A stretch of 64,000 bases of DNA, taken from contig CM021315.1 of the NCBI GenBank assembly GCA_010645155.1, positions 3,646,612 through 3,710,611 of the forward strand, read 5' to 3'. Below, piece after piece: positions 46,315 to 57,565 of this stretch; within the stretch, counting starts at the first letter, position 1; each line of letters starts with the position of its first letter. This DNA is from Tigriopus japonicus (lineage: Eukaryota > Arthropoda > Copepoda > Harpacticoida > Harpacticidae). Made by a program: the position numbers and the translations under genes. A model generated the notes under the pieces. That model ran no database searches and was not told where the DNA came from. It worked only from the letters and a program-made list of their open reading frames with translations.

Positions 46315-48914
46315 CTGCAAGAAACAAAGCAAAATATTTAGGAATTGGAAGTTTGAACAAAAATAAAGCAAATGAAACGAAGGTAAGTCCCTGGACAAAA
46401 GTAAATTCTTATTGTTTTCATTACAGACCTTTCCTTTTGCGGTCACGCCGGCCCAAACCGGCCCAAACACAGGAGTAAAACTAGAATGCCCTTGGGTACT
46501 CTTGCTTCTTAATCATTATCAATAATTATTTCAGCGAGAATGTCGATCAAAGACTAGTAAACATTGAATTCTAAAATGAATCCTCGAAAATGTTCTAAAA
46601 AGGCTGCAAGACGAACTGCCCAAACTACAAATCAGGCACTTCGGGACGAAGTCCTGCCAAATTTTCCAAAAGTTTATTTGCCAAATTTACGATCCCGTTT
46701 AATGACTCTTCATTCACTTTCTGAACTAGTGCTTTGCATTTATGATTTAAGAGTTAAAAATAAGATAGAAAAAAGTCGTCAAAACGTCAAATTTTGAATA
46801 AACAAGCCAGAAAATATATATCTTACGACGTTTTAATGCCATTTTGACAAATTTAGCGTCCTTTGTAGTGACGGCTGGTTCATTTGAAATGAGTAAAATC
46901 TCCAGCAAAACGATTCACACAAGATCACAAGTCACAACACAATTTGCCCGAGTCACTGAACAAATTGTGACTTGGATTGACCCAAAACACTAAATTTAAG
47001 TACAAATTCAAATGATTTAGGTTTGTGTGGCATCAATATTTTCTTGAAACCTCGTCAAAAAGTAGTTCACGAAAACTCTCAATTCATAAGCGGTGTTTGT
47101 ATTTCACGGTCAGAAACCTTGGATCATTTATTAATCACTAGATAGCGTGCAAGCTTTAGTCAGGCTGATTTTGCAAACAGGGCGGAATGCCTTGAATTTA
47201 CGAGGAATATGTCGCCCTCACTAGAGGGCTAAATGGAGAGAAGAGACACTCCCACTCAGCCGCTTGCGTGGTAAATTGCTTTGGCTTTGGTAGCCTGGAG
47301 TTGGGCAGAGCACCTCAAAGTGCTCTAAAAAGAAGAATGGCTCGATTGCCCAGGCAGAAATTTGTCAGTTTTTGAGCTGATATTGTAGACAAACGGGTCA
47401 CAAAAATAACTTCTTTTACCATTAGTATCCAAGCCCATTGTCATCCCAACACCCAAAGCACACTCAAACATGAAATACGTTGGTCAAACTCGAATTTGAG
47501 AATGTCAGAAATGTTATGATTAAGAGGTTGTGTTATCCTGAGATTATTCTTTTCGTAGTTAAACACTCCGACCTCGTAACATAGATATGCATAGAAATGA
47601 CATTTTCATTTTTGTGGGACAATAGGTGAAAAATGGTTTTGTTAATGCGCCCATAGTTTCCAAGGAATATTGATGTATCAATTATCAAAAGTTAAAGAGC
47701 ACTGGGCATTGACAAACAGTTTCTTGACAAACTGATGGCATTGCACCATTGCTTAAATGATTCTTGGTCTTGATCATTGAAGCCTCAGTTCAGGAGCTCT
47801 TCTCCAACACAAATGAAACCACTGTTTCAAAACCACTCTTTGATATGCCTCAGACACCAAAATTGCTTTGGCACTCACAAATACTATTGGCCAAACATCC
47901 AAATCAATGTTCAAAGCCAGAGCATGGGGGATTATGGGCACTATTGAAAAGCAAGTTTGGCTCAAAAAGTTCTTTAGAGCCTTTGAATCAATGACATAAT
48001 TGTGGCATCTGAAAACACAGGTATTCCTACCCACTGCAATTGGGTTTTTAGATGAGATAACACGCAATTTGAAGCTTTTTCTTCTCTTGACTGTCTTAAC
48101 GTTCTTTGTCGTCGTTTACACTTAAGCCCAAGTTGGCGGGTGATTGCAAAAGGTGACCATTCTTTCCTGGAGGGAGTTAACCCCAGAATCATGCGACAAA
48201 ATCATAGGGAGAGTTGACTGAGCCCGTCCTATCTATGCATATCTATGCTTTGAAATACAACTGGACAGCGGGCCAGGTTGACCAAATGATGCACGAGTCC
48301 TAAATGTCAAACGGTTAGAAAGTTTTGATTGGTACTCTTGAATTGATATTTGAATGTACCCTCTGGGTACACATTGTTTTCTGATTTTTAATAATTTGAC
48401 CCATAGTCATGTTGGTTGAGTTGCAAGTACATTTCTTGAACTGAGTCCAACTCATTGATGGAGCTTGGAACCCTTTTTGCATTTCGAGTGAAAGCACAAG
48501 CACATGAGGTTATTGACGTATTTTTGAATTTGGCGCCATGACTGGGGAAGCAGAGAAAGAGCAAACTGTGTTCATAACAAAACCCTTGCTCATGGGAGTG
48601 ACATTTCTCTCCATTTAGCCCGCTAGCCCTCACAACTGTTGAGCGGACAGTTTGTATGACCAAACATGCAAATCAAGACCAACTTTTGAAAACTCGTTCT
48701 TGAAGCCACAAGTTATCTTTTGTCCATATATGTATTGGATTAACCCTAAATAACGCAAAAGCTTAAATTTGTGTTCTTCCTACCATTGACTTTTTCAATG
48801 AATTGATAACAAAGTTCCTAGTTGTAGAATTCAAATCCAAGGCATGGTCACCTAGTGACGTCTTTGGTTCTTTCAAGAAAGTGACCACTAGCAATAACAA
48901 AAAATGACCCAAAA
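46315..48914. other. Intron of gene 1 (part), nothing certain
   Basis: A frame at 46564-46797 (plus, ATG at 46576) encodes a small basic peptide with no known domain. A plus-strand frame near 47764-47994 ends with EHGGLWALLKSKFG, weakly like a Tc1-type transposase C-terminus. Neither is called as a gene. Confidence 0.4.
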
Positions 48915-49097
48915 CCCAGGTTCGATTCTCCTCCCCAACCTTTTTCAAGGAAACTATTAGACGCTATTCCACACCCCCAGAAGGAGAACCAATCTTATAT
49001 CGGAAAAGAAATTGCCTATCAGAACTACTGGATGTTGTGATGGCTGGCTTCTCTGGCGGGGCGAGGATCAAACCTCCGACCCTAGCATTAAAAAAAC
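48915..49097 (+). mobile_element. SINE-2 copy, 5' truncated
   Basis: It starts at the B box (CCCAGGTTCGATTCTCCTCC), runs through the SINE-2 body (TTTCAAGGAAACTATTAGAC, then GATGGCTGGCTTCTCTGGC) and ends in CCTAGCATTAAAAAAA. It lies just downstream of the VMO-I part 1 exon. Confidence 0.85.
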
Positions 49098-49285
49098 CAT
49101 CAGTTTGAGATTTGGATCGTAATCAAACACACGCATAAGATTATTTTCTAGAAATTACTTAGGTTGGACCAAACCTCTATTATTTTATTTACATATCTGT
49201 TGGAATCCTACCATATTTGGGCTAGTATTCAATTATTACTACAGGAGCTTCAACTTTAGGACTCTAACCTTCTGGATGTACTCAC

Positions 49286-49549
49286 CTACATAAGGACCTT
49301 CCTCAGGTTGCCAGCTGACCCTGACCATGGTGTAACCCTCTGAGCAAGTGAAGAACTCCGTAGGGAAATTTCCGTAATCCATGGCATGACTAGTAATCAC
49401 GCTCTTTTCCGGATTGTTGCAAACCAATTGTATTCCAATCACACCCTCGGAAGGCGTTGTTTTGATGTTAAACGCGTTCACTTGAAAGGTGTTAGGACAA
49501 TATTCCCAATTATGCCATTCACCAACTTCGAGATTTGTCACATCAAAAG
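49286..49549 (-). CDS. VMO-I domain, exon 1 of 2 (gene 1)
   Basis: A 264-nt exon (88 codons), phase 1 to phase 1, with acceptor ACTTTTTAG (49552-49550) and donor GTGAGT (49285 onward). It encodes VMO-I repeat 1 (VGEWHNWEYCPNTFQVNAFN, VIGIQLVCNN) and most of repeat 2 (VITSHAMDYGNFPTEFFTCS, VRVSWQPEEGPYVG). It has the same length as the gene 2 exon at 8167-7904 and is clearly homologous over its whole length; differences cluster in loops. In known VMO-I proteins this domain is a secreted carbohydrate-associated beta-prism of egg envelopes and some mucosal secretions; the function here is unknown. Confidence 0.9.
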
Positions 49550-49989
49550 CTAAAAAGTATATAACCTTAGTGTTAGAAGACGATTGTGATCATTAGAGCT
49601 CGGAAAAATGTCATATTTGTGTTGAAAAAAGTCTCAAAATGGCTAGCTATGTTAAAGTTATACAAAATGTATTGAGAATGTGTAAAAGTTATTTCTCTGA
49701 GCAATTCTCCTCATGCTAATGCTGTGTTGGAAAAAACTAAGAAATGTAAGACATATTGGAAACTGTAATATGAAACTAAATCCGATGAATGCAGGATCAT
49801 CTGTATTAAGTGTTCCATTCCAGACAAAGAATTTCTTGGAAATATCAGTTGCAGCAAGTCTTGGCAGAAAGTGCCAGAAAATGTCAAAAAGTGGGAGCAA
49901 AAAATAACGGACAACGGCCACAAACTGGTAAAATATACATGGACTGATGTTCAACTACAAGTCTATGTTTGTGAAATAAGATTAAGAAA

Positions 49990-50062
49990 ATCATCATAAT
50001 TAAAGTATAAGCAAATATTTGAGAGTAACAAATATTTGAGACTAGCAAATATTTGAGAGTAG
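49990..50062. repeat. Short tandem repeat, about 20-bp unit
   Basis: About four copies of AGCAAATATTTGAGAGTA in a row. The surrounding 49600-50450 is otherwise AT-rich intron without recognised content. Confidence 0.8.
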
Positions 50063-50458
50063 CAAATAATAACCGAAATTAATTTTAAATATCACTTGTA
50101 ATTCTGAAACAACCAGAATAACTTTGAAATATTTTATTTCATTACTTGCTCAAGATCTCAAGAAATTATGCTGTTTATTTGTCTTTTCATAAGATATTCA
50201 CTGTTTTAAAATATCCCATTTTTTTGATATGCTTTATAACGATAATAATTTAGGTCGTGATAAGATCTCCAATTGAAATTTCAACGACAACTGATCTGAA
50301 TTCAGGAATAGCTCTTATAATGTACTTTTATCTTATTTCAGAAATAAAAATCACATTGTTTAACTAATTGGGGAATTTCTTATATTGAACTGAATATACA
50401 TTTTCAAAAACTAGTGGGTTTATTTAGTTTAATGCTCAAATTTTTGAAAAATGAATCC

Positions 50459-50704
50459 GGGGAGGAGACGTGGCGTCGTGGTTAGCGCAGTTTCCTATAG
50501 TGAGAGGGGTCCCAGGTTCGATTCTCCTCCCCGACCTTTCTCAAGGAAACTTTTAGACGCTAATTCACACCCACAGACGGAGAACCATTCTGATACCGGA
50601 CATAAGATTGCCTATCGGAACAATTTGGACGATGTGATGGCTGGCATCGCTGGCCGGGCGAGGTTCAACCCTCCGACCCTAGCACCAACCCTCAAAAAAA
50701 AAAA
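50459..50704 (+). mobile_element. Full-length tRNA-derived SINE (SINE-2)
   Basis: About 245 bp. The head GGGGAGGAGACGTGGCGTCG is followed by an A box (GTGGTTAGCGCAG) and a B box (CCAGGTTCGATTCTC). The body runs GACCTTTCTCAAGGAAAC to CCCTCCGACCCTAGCACC, then a run of A. ATGAAT occurs on both sides as a possible short target duplication. Copies in this window: 4978-5140, 14527-14625 (old), 48915-49097, 51681-51934. Confidence 0.9.
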
Positions 50705-50835
50705 TATGAATGTTGCAATTCAAAGTCACATAAATACTACATGTTGTTAAAACGAGATATAAGAAAATTGTGAAGGAAAGGAGTCTCCAATTCGTTAAAT
50801 TGCACCATTTTTGGATTGCTGTCAAAAATCGAAAC

Positions 50836-51066
50836 AAATATTTAACTCTGCAGATGTTATTTCACAAATTTTGTTGTCAGAAAAACCTGTTCGAAGCTAT
50901 GATTTAATTAGACAAGGTATGTTGGGTGACCCCTGTACGTTTCAAGACGCTTATTTTCTATGGATACAGGGGTAAACCAACATTCCTTGTCTAATTAAAT
51001 CATAGCTTCGAACAAATTTGTTTAAGAAAAAAATGCAAAATGACATCTGCTAATAAGAGATAAATC
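50836..51066. mobile_element. Hairpin MITE with near-perfect inner palindrome
   Basis: The inner hairpin at 50889-51013 has arms of about 49 bp (GTTCGAAGCTATGATTTAAT through ACCCCTGTA) around a loop of about 26 nt. The inverted similarity extends outward, more diverged, through GCAGATGT on both sides. No coding capacity. Confidence 0.85.
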
Positions 51067-51149
51067 TTCAATTCAATTATTTTCATATAACAAAAAATCG
51101 TCCATTTAAACGAGTTACAAGCCCAGTCTACCTCTAGTCTGGATATCCC

Positions 51150-51400
51150 TCGTGTGTAGGAGCTGATCTACTAACAGCTTTTAAAGCAGGGTTGGATAAA
51201 TTTTTGAATAACATGCCTGATCAACTCCAAATTCAAGGGTTATCCATATCTGCCAACACTAACTCGTTGGTGGACCAAATTTCGTATAAATATTTATTGT
51301 TTAAATTACTTTATTTTTTATTTTACATTACTCTATTTATCACTTATTTTCACAGAGAATCACATCCATAGCGGTGGTAAAAAACCGCAACCAACCAAAA
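51150..51400 (+). mobile_element. LINE 3' end (copy E)
   Basis: It encodes GADLLTAFKAGLDKFL and SANTNSLVDQISYKYLL, matching the C-terminus of the local LINE. Then comes the 3' tail CACAGAGAATCACATCCATA followed by GCGGTGGTAAAAAACCGC, a hairpin whose stem is GCGGT/ACCGC. The stretch at 51111-51152 just before it recurs at 10348-10391. Confidence 0.8.
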
Positions 51401-51610
51401 AAATACTAATGTAATGGGTTCAAATAAAATCAATTACAATATCATTGATTTCAAATGTAAATAATACCAATAAAATAAGGGTTCAAATACAATAAATTAC
51501 AAAAAACGGGTTCAAACGTAACTAATTACAATAAAATCGGGTTCGAATGTACCCAATGACTATAACAATGGCTTCATATGAAATTAGTTACAATAACATT
51601 TGTTTCAAGC
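51400..51610. repeat. Degenerate tandem repeat
   Basis: Units of about 34-40 bp around GGGTTCAAACGTAACTAATT followed by ACAATAAAATC, increasingly degenerate towards the ends. Confidence 0.7.
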
Positions 51611-51680
51611 TCACATAAAAATTACATTTTGCCCCGAAACCTGGTCATTTCATTTTAATGGCAAAATGCAAGAGAAATGC

Positions 51681-51934
51681 TTTTTTTTTTTTTTTTTTGG
51701 AGTATTGGTGCTAGGGTCGGAGGGTTGAGCCTCGCCTGGCCAGCGAAGCCAGCCATCACATCTTCCAAATCATTTCCGATAGGCAATCTCGTGTCCGATA
51801 TCAGAATGGTTCTCCATCTGTGGGTGTGAATTAGCGTCTAAAAGTTTCCTCGAGAAAGGTCGGGGAGGAGAATCGAACCAGGGACCTCTCTCACTATAGG
51901 AAACTGCGCTAACCACGACGCCACGTCTCCTCCC
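51681..51934 (-). mobile_element. Full-length tRNA-derived SINE (SINE-2), minus copy
   Basis: A T run at 51681-51698 is the poly-A tail. On the minus strand it runs from GGAGGAGACGTGGCGTCGTG (A box GTGGTTAGCGCAG) through the B box to CTAGCACCAATACTCC. It is nearly identical to 50459-50704, so recently active. Confidence 0.9.
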
Positions 51935-52246
51935 TATGAATTGTTTAAGGTTAAACAATTTACCCTTGGACAAAACTTGGAAATGTGAGGGAAATCTGTG
52001 AAATGCTTAATCTCTGAACTTAACAAGAGGATGAAAATGTATTTATTATTGTAACTTGAAATTGAAACAGCTCAATTATTTTCGGCCGAAATATAATGGA
52101 TTATATTTGTAATTTGTAAAAGTTAGCGCCTTTTTGAGTTCAATCGTGCTTTGCTCGAATAAAACACTCTTTAGGTCGTGGACTTCCAGTCCCTAAAAGT
52201 TCATTTAAATATAAGACAAAAATATGTCTAATCCAGTAATACCCAC

Positions 52247-52252
52247 CTCCAG
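52247..52252 (-). CDS. 6-nt microexon (gene 1)
   Basis: On the minus strand: CCATTTATTTCCATGCAG, then CTGGAG, then the donor GTGGGT. Phase 1 on both sides, encoding Ala-Gly between the TSP1 repeat and the VMO-I domain. The intron separating it from TSP1 exon A is 62 nt, close to the shortest other intron seen in these genes (57 nt). The identical 6-mer with AG and GT flanks occurs at the matching place in gene 2. If the microexon is skipped, the two neighbours still join in frame. Confidence 0.65.
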
Positions 52253-52314
52253 CTGCATGGAAATAAATGGAATTGTAAAATTTGAAACTGGATAACTACA
52301 AGCAGCAAAATTAC

Positions 52315-52485
52315 CTTTGCAGTCCATGATGCAGGAACGAGTTTGTTCCCACTGGTCATCAGAGGGACACGGTTTGCCTCCAGGTTGAACATCGCAAGTT
52401 CGATTCCTTGTTTCCTGACCTGGTCCACACGTGGTATTACAACTACTCCATGATCCCCAAGTGGCCCAAGCTCCAGGAACAGGAT
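52315..52485 (-). CDS. TSP1 domain exon A (gene 1)
   Basis: A 171-nt exon, phase 1 to phase 1, with acceptor GCGTTTTCAG and donor GTAATT. It opens PVPGAWATWGSWSSC, continues CNTTCGPGQETRNRTC and ends RSCIMDCK, with all six TSP1 cysteines. CNTTCG matches the O-fucosylation consensus, and W-x2-W-x2-W gives possible C-mannosylation. It is closest in plan to gene 2's exon E by its DCK ending before the microexon, and to exon B by its CxxTCGxG turn. Confidence 0.92.
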
Positions 52486-52776
52486 CTGAAAACGCAGGAA
52501 TATTCAATTTCACTCTTGTGCATTGACAAATTTTCTACTCATAAATAAATAAGCGTCAGCTCTGACAGGTTTTAGAGGTTTGCACGAGGCCAAGCAACTC
52601 CATTCAAAAACATACCGGGCGTAACGAAAAAATATTTACACTCAGTATTTGCCCAATAGCTCAAGATTGGGTTGTGGCAGACAAATGATTCCGTTTTATA
52701 ATGTAGCAAAAAGACATAGTTATCTAACAAAACAAAAAAGAACGTTCTAGCTGCTATATTTCCCAAGATATTCAAT

Positions 52777-53025
52777 TTGGAAAGAGACAAACGAATTTCG
52801 ATCCGCGCGCTCGCTGGCCAAACGACAACACAGATTTCCCATCAAGTGGGCGTGTCCAGACCCACTGTATATGCCGTGAGGCGGTCCCAGAATATTGAGA
52901 GAAAGGCTGGGAGTGGACGCAAGTCCGAACTTGATCCAAAGAAGTTCAAGACACTGGTAAAAGAAACTGAAGTCAATGAGGTCATTTGCAAGGGATTTGG
53001 GCATTTAGCACAAGTCAGTGAATAA
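52777..53025 (+). pseudogene. Tc1-like transposase N-terminal fragment (helix-turn-helix)
   Basis: The frame reads KRISIRALAGQTTTQISHQV then GVSRPTVYAVRRSQN, a helix-turn-helix DNA-binding region, followed by a GRKSELDP linker. This is the usual start of a Tc1/mariner-superfamily transposase. No catalytic domain follows, so it is a fragment. It lies in intron 1 of gene 1, antisense. Confidence 0.7.
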
Positions 53026-53681
53026 GGCAATGAAAAAGGCTGGTTGAAAGAGCCTTGTGAAGGTGGAGAGACCTCCATTCTGAGTCATAGAAGATCCACC
53101 TTTCCCTTATTCGAAAATTGATTTTTTAATTGAATGCTTATACAAAAATGCATAAAGGCTTGGTCCATAGGTTTTTTGTAATCTTCAATTGAAGCTTTTT
53201 GAGGAGAAATTTTGTAAATTAGTTCTTATCAACACGATCAAACAGAAAAAGCATTTTTTTTTGTTCGAATAATCCATCTGGCAAAACGGATTAACGGATC
53301 AATCCACTTCCAATGGATTAATCGATTAATCCGTTAATCCAAGGAAGCCCTACCTGGGCATGATTTTCTCGCACACACGTGGAAGAACCCATTCTTTCTT
53401 CGACAAGTGACTGTTGATAAGCCCGTAGAACAATGGCTTGATGACACTGATTGGGCATCAAAATCTGCTGTACAGTTGCTCCAATCCCACCATGATGAGC
53501 AACTTCCAAAACCTAATTGAAACATTAACAAACCATTAGTATTCAAGGTAACCAGTCCATGTTGAGCTCATTTCTTTTAAATAGGAAGGATTTAAAACCA
53601 AGCTTTAAAAAGATCGCCAATAGATGGTGTGAAAGAGGGGGAAGTATCATGTGCTAAGCTCACAGGAGTTTTCTTTGTACC

Positions 53682-53940
53682 TGTCGTGAAGATTTCTCCT
53701 CACCGAGTGTTCGTTGTCTCACGACCTTTCACACTTTCGAGAGTTTAAGATAAAAACTGTATTTTCAGCAATAATGGCACAGCACCAAAAAACATACGAT
53801 CACGTCATTCTCGAATTCTCCACGTACTATCAAAAAACTAGTTCTCATGAAACATGCCCTAATTGCCCGCAAACATATTGGGCTGGACGAGCAATCACAA
53901 AAACGAAGAGAAGAAATAGATTGGAAATATCGTCGGAACA
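53682..53940 (-). repeat. 3' LTR of the BEL element
   Basis: 259 bp with TG...CA ends. It differs from the 5' LTR by one extra T (GCAATCACA versus GCAACACA) and by AACA versus AAAA at one end. Confidence 0.93.
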
Positions 53941-53950
53941 TTCTCCCCCC
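53941..53950 (-). promoter_or_regulatory. Polypurine tract of the BEL element
   Basis: GGGGGGAGAA on the minus strand, immediately before the 3' LTR, 31 bp after the end of pol. It is the expected plus-strand DNA synthesis primer. Confidence 0.85.
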
Positions 53951-53980
53951 ATTGCTCGTCCACCCAACAAAAACGACACA

Positions 53981-56900
53981 TCAGGTCGTTGGACCAATTG
54001 GAACAGATGCTTTTCCCAACGGACAAATTTTTGTGATTGGACGGGACAAACACTCCTCTTCAGTCTGAACTGTTACGGCTCGAACTAAACCATTTTTGTC
54101 TGGATGGACTTCAACAATTCGTCCAATTTTCCACTTCGATCTGGGTTCGGAAGTTCCAATAACCAGGACTTCAGTGCCAACAGTGATATTCTCGACGCGA
54201 GTAGTCCACTTTTTCCGTGATAACAAAGTTGGAAGGTATTCCGTCGTCCAACGGGTCCAAATCTTGTCCACAATAGCTTGAACATATTGAAAATGCTTTC
54301 GAGTGTCCAAGGCTGCATAAGCACCTAACGGAATTTCTCTGGAACCACGAAGCAACAAAAAATGATTCGGAGTTTGGACCTGAGCATCATTTGGATCATT
54401 TCCAACATAGGTGAGAGGTCTTGAATTGAGAAGTCCCATCACTTCGCAAAACACCGTTCTCAATTCATAATCACGTAAATGTCGACGAGCAGATTGTTCT
54501 TGATCAAGGACATTTGCCATTGCGATCTTGGCTGATCGAACGAGGGATTCGTGGACCCCTCCCCAATGGGGAGCCCCTGGAACTTGAAATTTCCAGCGGA
54601 CGGATGGCATCCCTTGTGGAATCTTAGTTTCCAATTCCACAAACAAATTATGGGCACCAACAAAATTGGTACCGTTATCCGAATACATGCTTTCAGGTTG
54701 ACCACGGGTGTTAATAAAGTTCCTATAGACGTTCAGAAAGTCCTGAGTTGATAGGGAAGGTGCTATCTCAAGATGTACAGCGCGAGTGGTCATGCATGCA
54801 AAAATGCAACCCCATCGTTTTTCGATCTTGTTTCGGAGAACTAGCACCTCCAAAGGTCCGAAGAAATCCACGGACGTATGAGAAAATGGTGGTCGTCCAA
54901 CTGCAAGTCTCTCTTGAGGGAGATCAGCCATCTCCTGAACGGCTGGTCTAGCGACTTGAATTTGGCATTTCCGACAACCAAGGCGAATTTTCTTCACAAG
55001 CTCTCGACCTCGTAATATCCAATACTTTTGGCGCAAAATGCTAACGAGATGGTTAATGCCAGGGTGATGATGGTCGACATGACTTTGTTCAACAATCAGA
55101 GTCGTGAGTGGAGACTTCGGACACAGGATAATTGGGTGTTTAAGATCGTACCCTACTTCTGCTTGACCAATGCGACCTCTGGCGCGAATTATTTCATGAT
55201 CATCAAGGAACGGGGAAAGTTGATTGAGTCTGGACGATTTGGGAAAGGCCCTATTGGATCGTAAAGCCTCATATTCCTCTTGAAATGATTCGCACTGAGC
55301 CTCTCGAATTGCCTCCTGTAGAGCCCCAGACTGATCGAGATTTCCTGAGTTCATCTTGGATTCAATGGCCTCTTTGAGGTTTTTAAATTCCTTTCCCACG
55401 GAACAAGCATAAACATGTGGTTGATGGAACTTGGAACGCAACTCTTGATCGTTTTCCTCCAATCGATTTGGTGGAGAGTCTTGAGGCCATAGATCTTCGG
55501 AGAAACGTAGAAATTCCGGACCCTCAAACCACATTAAAGGAATTTCTTTAACAGAGACCAGCCCTCGAGATGCTAAATCAGCCGGATTGGCTTTGCCTGG
55601 AACATGACGCCAAGCTTGTAGATCGGTGATAGTCTGTATCTCTCCCACCCTGTGCGCTACAAAGGGTTTGAAATGGTGAGCAGGGTTAACTATCCATGCA
55701 CGAACGACTCTGCTATCAGTCCAGAACACTCTTTTAGACACTGTTAACCGTAGAGCTTGAATAACATGTTGGGTAAGACGGGAACCCAATACAGCGGCTT
55801 GCAATTCCAATCGAGGAATTGTCATGGGTTTCTTTGGCGACACTCTCGTTTTGGAACATACAAGAGTGATGTTCACATTATCTTGATCAATCGTTCGGAT
55901 GTAAATTACGGCCGCAAATGCATTTTCGGAGGCATCACAGAACGCATGTATCTCTGTTTTGACATGATCATTCCGGGTGAGATTTGAATAACATCTCGGA
56001 AATCGAATAGTTGGGAGTTGATCGAGATTAATAATCCATTGATTCCACCACTTGAATTGTTCAGGTGGAATTTCATCATCCCAATCCTGGCCACGGATAA
56101 CCAATTCTTTCATCTTGATCTTGCCTGCCACCACGATTGGTGCCAATAATCCAAGAGGATCATATAATCCAGCTAACCGACTTAACACTGATCGCCTGGT
56201 TAAAGTCTTGTGTTCGAGTTTGACGACTTCGAACATCAACGTATCCTCTTTGGTATTCCATCTCATACCCAAAACTTTGTTTTCGCACATTGTTTCAAGG
56301 AGAGGGATGTCTTGAGTAGCTCCTCCCCCCAGTTCTTGCGTCACTTCCGGATAATTCGAAACCCAGCCAGTGAGATTGAAATTCCCGTCAGCAAGAACTC
56401 TTTTCACCTCAAGACACTCCCGAATCGCATTTTTGGGACGTGCAAAACTATCTAAATAGTCATCAACATAAAATTGAGACCGGATTCGTTCTCGCGTTCC
56501 TTCCGAACAATTCGCATCTTCTGCACTCTGTAGAACGGTGTGGATGGCGAGGCATGGTGATGGGGAATCACCGAACACAACACCCATCATCTGATACGTT
56601 TGGATCTGTTCAGATTCTTTGTCACGCCACAGGAAGCGATGAAAACGAGTATCTTCCTCCAGCAAATCAACACGACTGAACATAGCCTCGATGTCACCGG
56701 CTACGGCAACAATTTCTTCTCTGAATCGAATCAGAACATCAAAGATGTCGTTTTGTAGAGAAGGGCCTGTCAAGAGGCAGTCATTTAAACACTTGCCTTC
56801 AAATTTGGCGGCAGAATCGAAAACTATTCTGACCTTACTACCACACTTCTTCCACACGCCGTGATGTGGGAGGAAGGATTGATTTGGATGATTGATTTCA

Positions 56901-57565
56901 TCTGGAGTGTCGACCTTTTTGGCATATCCTTCTTTCAGATATTTATCCATGGCTCTGGCATAAGCTATTTTGAATGCTGGATCACGTTGAAATCTCCGTT
57001 CCAAGCTTTCATATCGTTTTAAAGCCAATGATCGATTATTGGTAGGTTTCGAAATTCCAGGTATCCACGGAAGAGCAACTTCATAACCTGGACGATCTTG
57101 ATGTTTCTTCGTATTTTCTTTGATGATTTTTAGCGCATAGGTGTCTTCAAGGCTGAGATTCTTCTCTGCTGAATTTCCAAGTTCAGATCCATACGATTCA
57201 GTAGCAAAGAAATCCGACAAAATCTTGTCGAGATTTCCCTCCTCACATCTAACGAAGTTGAAATGATGGTTGGGAAAATCACCTTCCTGAATTCGTCCTC
57301 GTGGCACCCAACCCAATGGGGTCCGAAACGCATAAGGTTCTTGGTTGGTCCCCAATCGCCACTCCAGTGGCATGATAAGTGACTCAGAATCCAAAGCCAA
57401 AAGAACCTCAACTTGTCCTCCATGTTGAGGAAGAGGGAGATCTTGAAGGTGTTTCCAACGATTTTGAATCGACCTCCATGAAAGTCCATGTAGATTTTTG
57501 CAAACTTGCGGCAAGGACTTGACAATCAATCGATGAGTAGGCCCCTCGTTTTCGGCCCCTATCAT
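53981..57565 (-). CDS. pol: BEL/Pao pol: reverse transcriptase, RNase H, integrase
   Basis: 1194 codons from the ATG at 57565, without internal stops. Order: end of the protease region (residues 1-90, with LDSESLIMPLEWRLGTNQEP and RTPLGWVPRG); reverse transcriptase (about 240-410), with an acidic GDIEAMFSRVD and the catalytic FYVDDYLDSF (YVDD 366-369); the Pao-type middle region; RNase H (AFCDASENAF D544, PRLELQAA E587, WTDSRV D616); an integrase zinc finger (H829/H833-like, CRKC 864-867); and the integrase core with D900 (SVDFFGPL), D963 (MYSDNGTNF) and E1006 (WGGVHES). A C-terminal chromatin/DUF5641-like tail ends at 1194. All catalytic residues are present. Its start overlaps the gag stop by ATGA. 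Confidence 0.95.
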   Translation of the reverse strand: MIGAENEGPTHRLIVKSLPQVCKNLHGLSWRSIQNRWKHLQDLPLPQHGGQVEVLLALDSESLIMPLEWRLGTNQEPYAFRTPLGWVPRGRIQEGDFPNHHFNFVRCEEGNLDKILSDFFATESYGSELGNSAEKNLSLEDTYALKIIKENTKKHQDRPGYEVALPWIPGISKPTNNRSLALKRYESLERRFQRDPAFKIAYARAMDKYLKEGYAKKVDTPDEINHPNQSFLPHHGVWKKCGSKVRIVFDSAAKFEGKCLNDCLLTGPSLQNDIFDVLIRFREEIVAVAGDIEAMFSRVDLLEEDTRFHRFLWRDKESEQIQTYQMMGVVFGDSPSPCLAIHTVLQSAEDANCSEGTRERIRSQFYVDDYLDSFARPKNAIRECLEVKRVLADGNFNLTGWVSNYPEVTQELGGGATQDIPLLETMCENKVLGMRWNTKEDTLMFEVVKLEHKTLTRRSVLSRLAGLYDPLGLLAPIVVAGKIKMKELVIRGQDWDDEIPPEQFKWWNQWIINLDQLPTIRFPRCYSNLTRNDHVKTEIHAFCDASENAFAAVIYIRTIDQDNVNITLVCSKTRVSPKKPMTIPRLELQAAVLGSRLTQHVIQALRLTVSKRVFWTDSRVVRAWIVNPAHHFKPFVAHRVGEIQTITDLQAWRHVPGKANPADLASRGLVSVKEIPLMWFEGPEFLRFSEDLWPQDSPPNRLEENDQELRSKFHQPHVYACSVGKEFKNLKEAIESKMNSGNLDQSGALQEAIREAQCESFQEEYEALRSNRAFPKSSRLNQLSPFLDDHEIIRARGRIGQAEVGYDLKHPIILCPKSPLTTLIVEQSHVDHHHPGINHLVSILRQKYWILRGRELVKKIRLGCRKCQIQVARPAVQEMADLPQERLAVGRPPFSHTSVDFFGPLEVLVLRNKIEKRWGCIFACMTTRAVHLEIAPSLSTQDFLNVYRNFINTRGQPESMYSDNGTNFVGAHNLFVELETKIPQGMPSVRWKFQVPGAPHWGGVHESLVRSAKIAMANVLDQEQSARRHLRDYELRTVFCEVMGLLNSRPLTYVGNDPNDAQVQTPNHFLLLRGSREIPLGAYAALDTRKHFQYVQAIVDKIWTRWTTEYLPTLLSRKKWTTRVENITVGTEVLVIGTSEPRSKWKIGRIVEVHPDKNGLVRAVTVQTEEECLSRPITKICPLGKASVPIGPTT

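Noticed and set aside
46564..46797. Small basic open frame with ATG at 46576
   Set aside because: No domain, no homologue in the window, and it lies antisense in an intron; chance occurrence cannot be excluded.
47764..47994. Possible Tc1-type transposase end (EHGGLWALLKSK)
   Set aside because: Only a dozen residues fit, without catalytic residues or terminal repeats.
50480..50535. Possible tRNA gene (A and B boxes present)
   Set aside because: It is the head of a SINE with several copies, a shared body and an A tail; the cloverleaf is incomplete.
53270..53345. GATTAA palindromic cluster as an operator or origin
   Set aside because: AT-rich self-complementary repeats are common here, and nothing links this one to a function.
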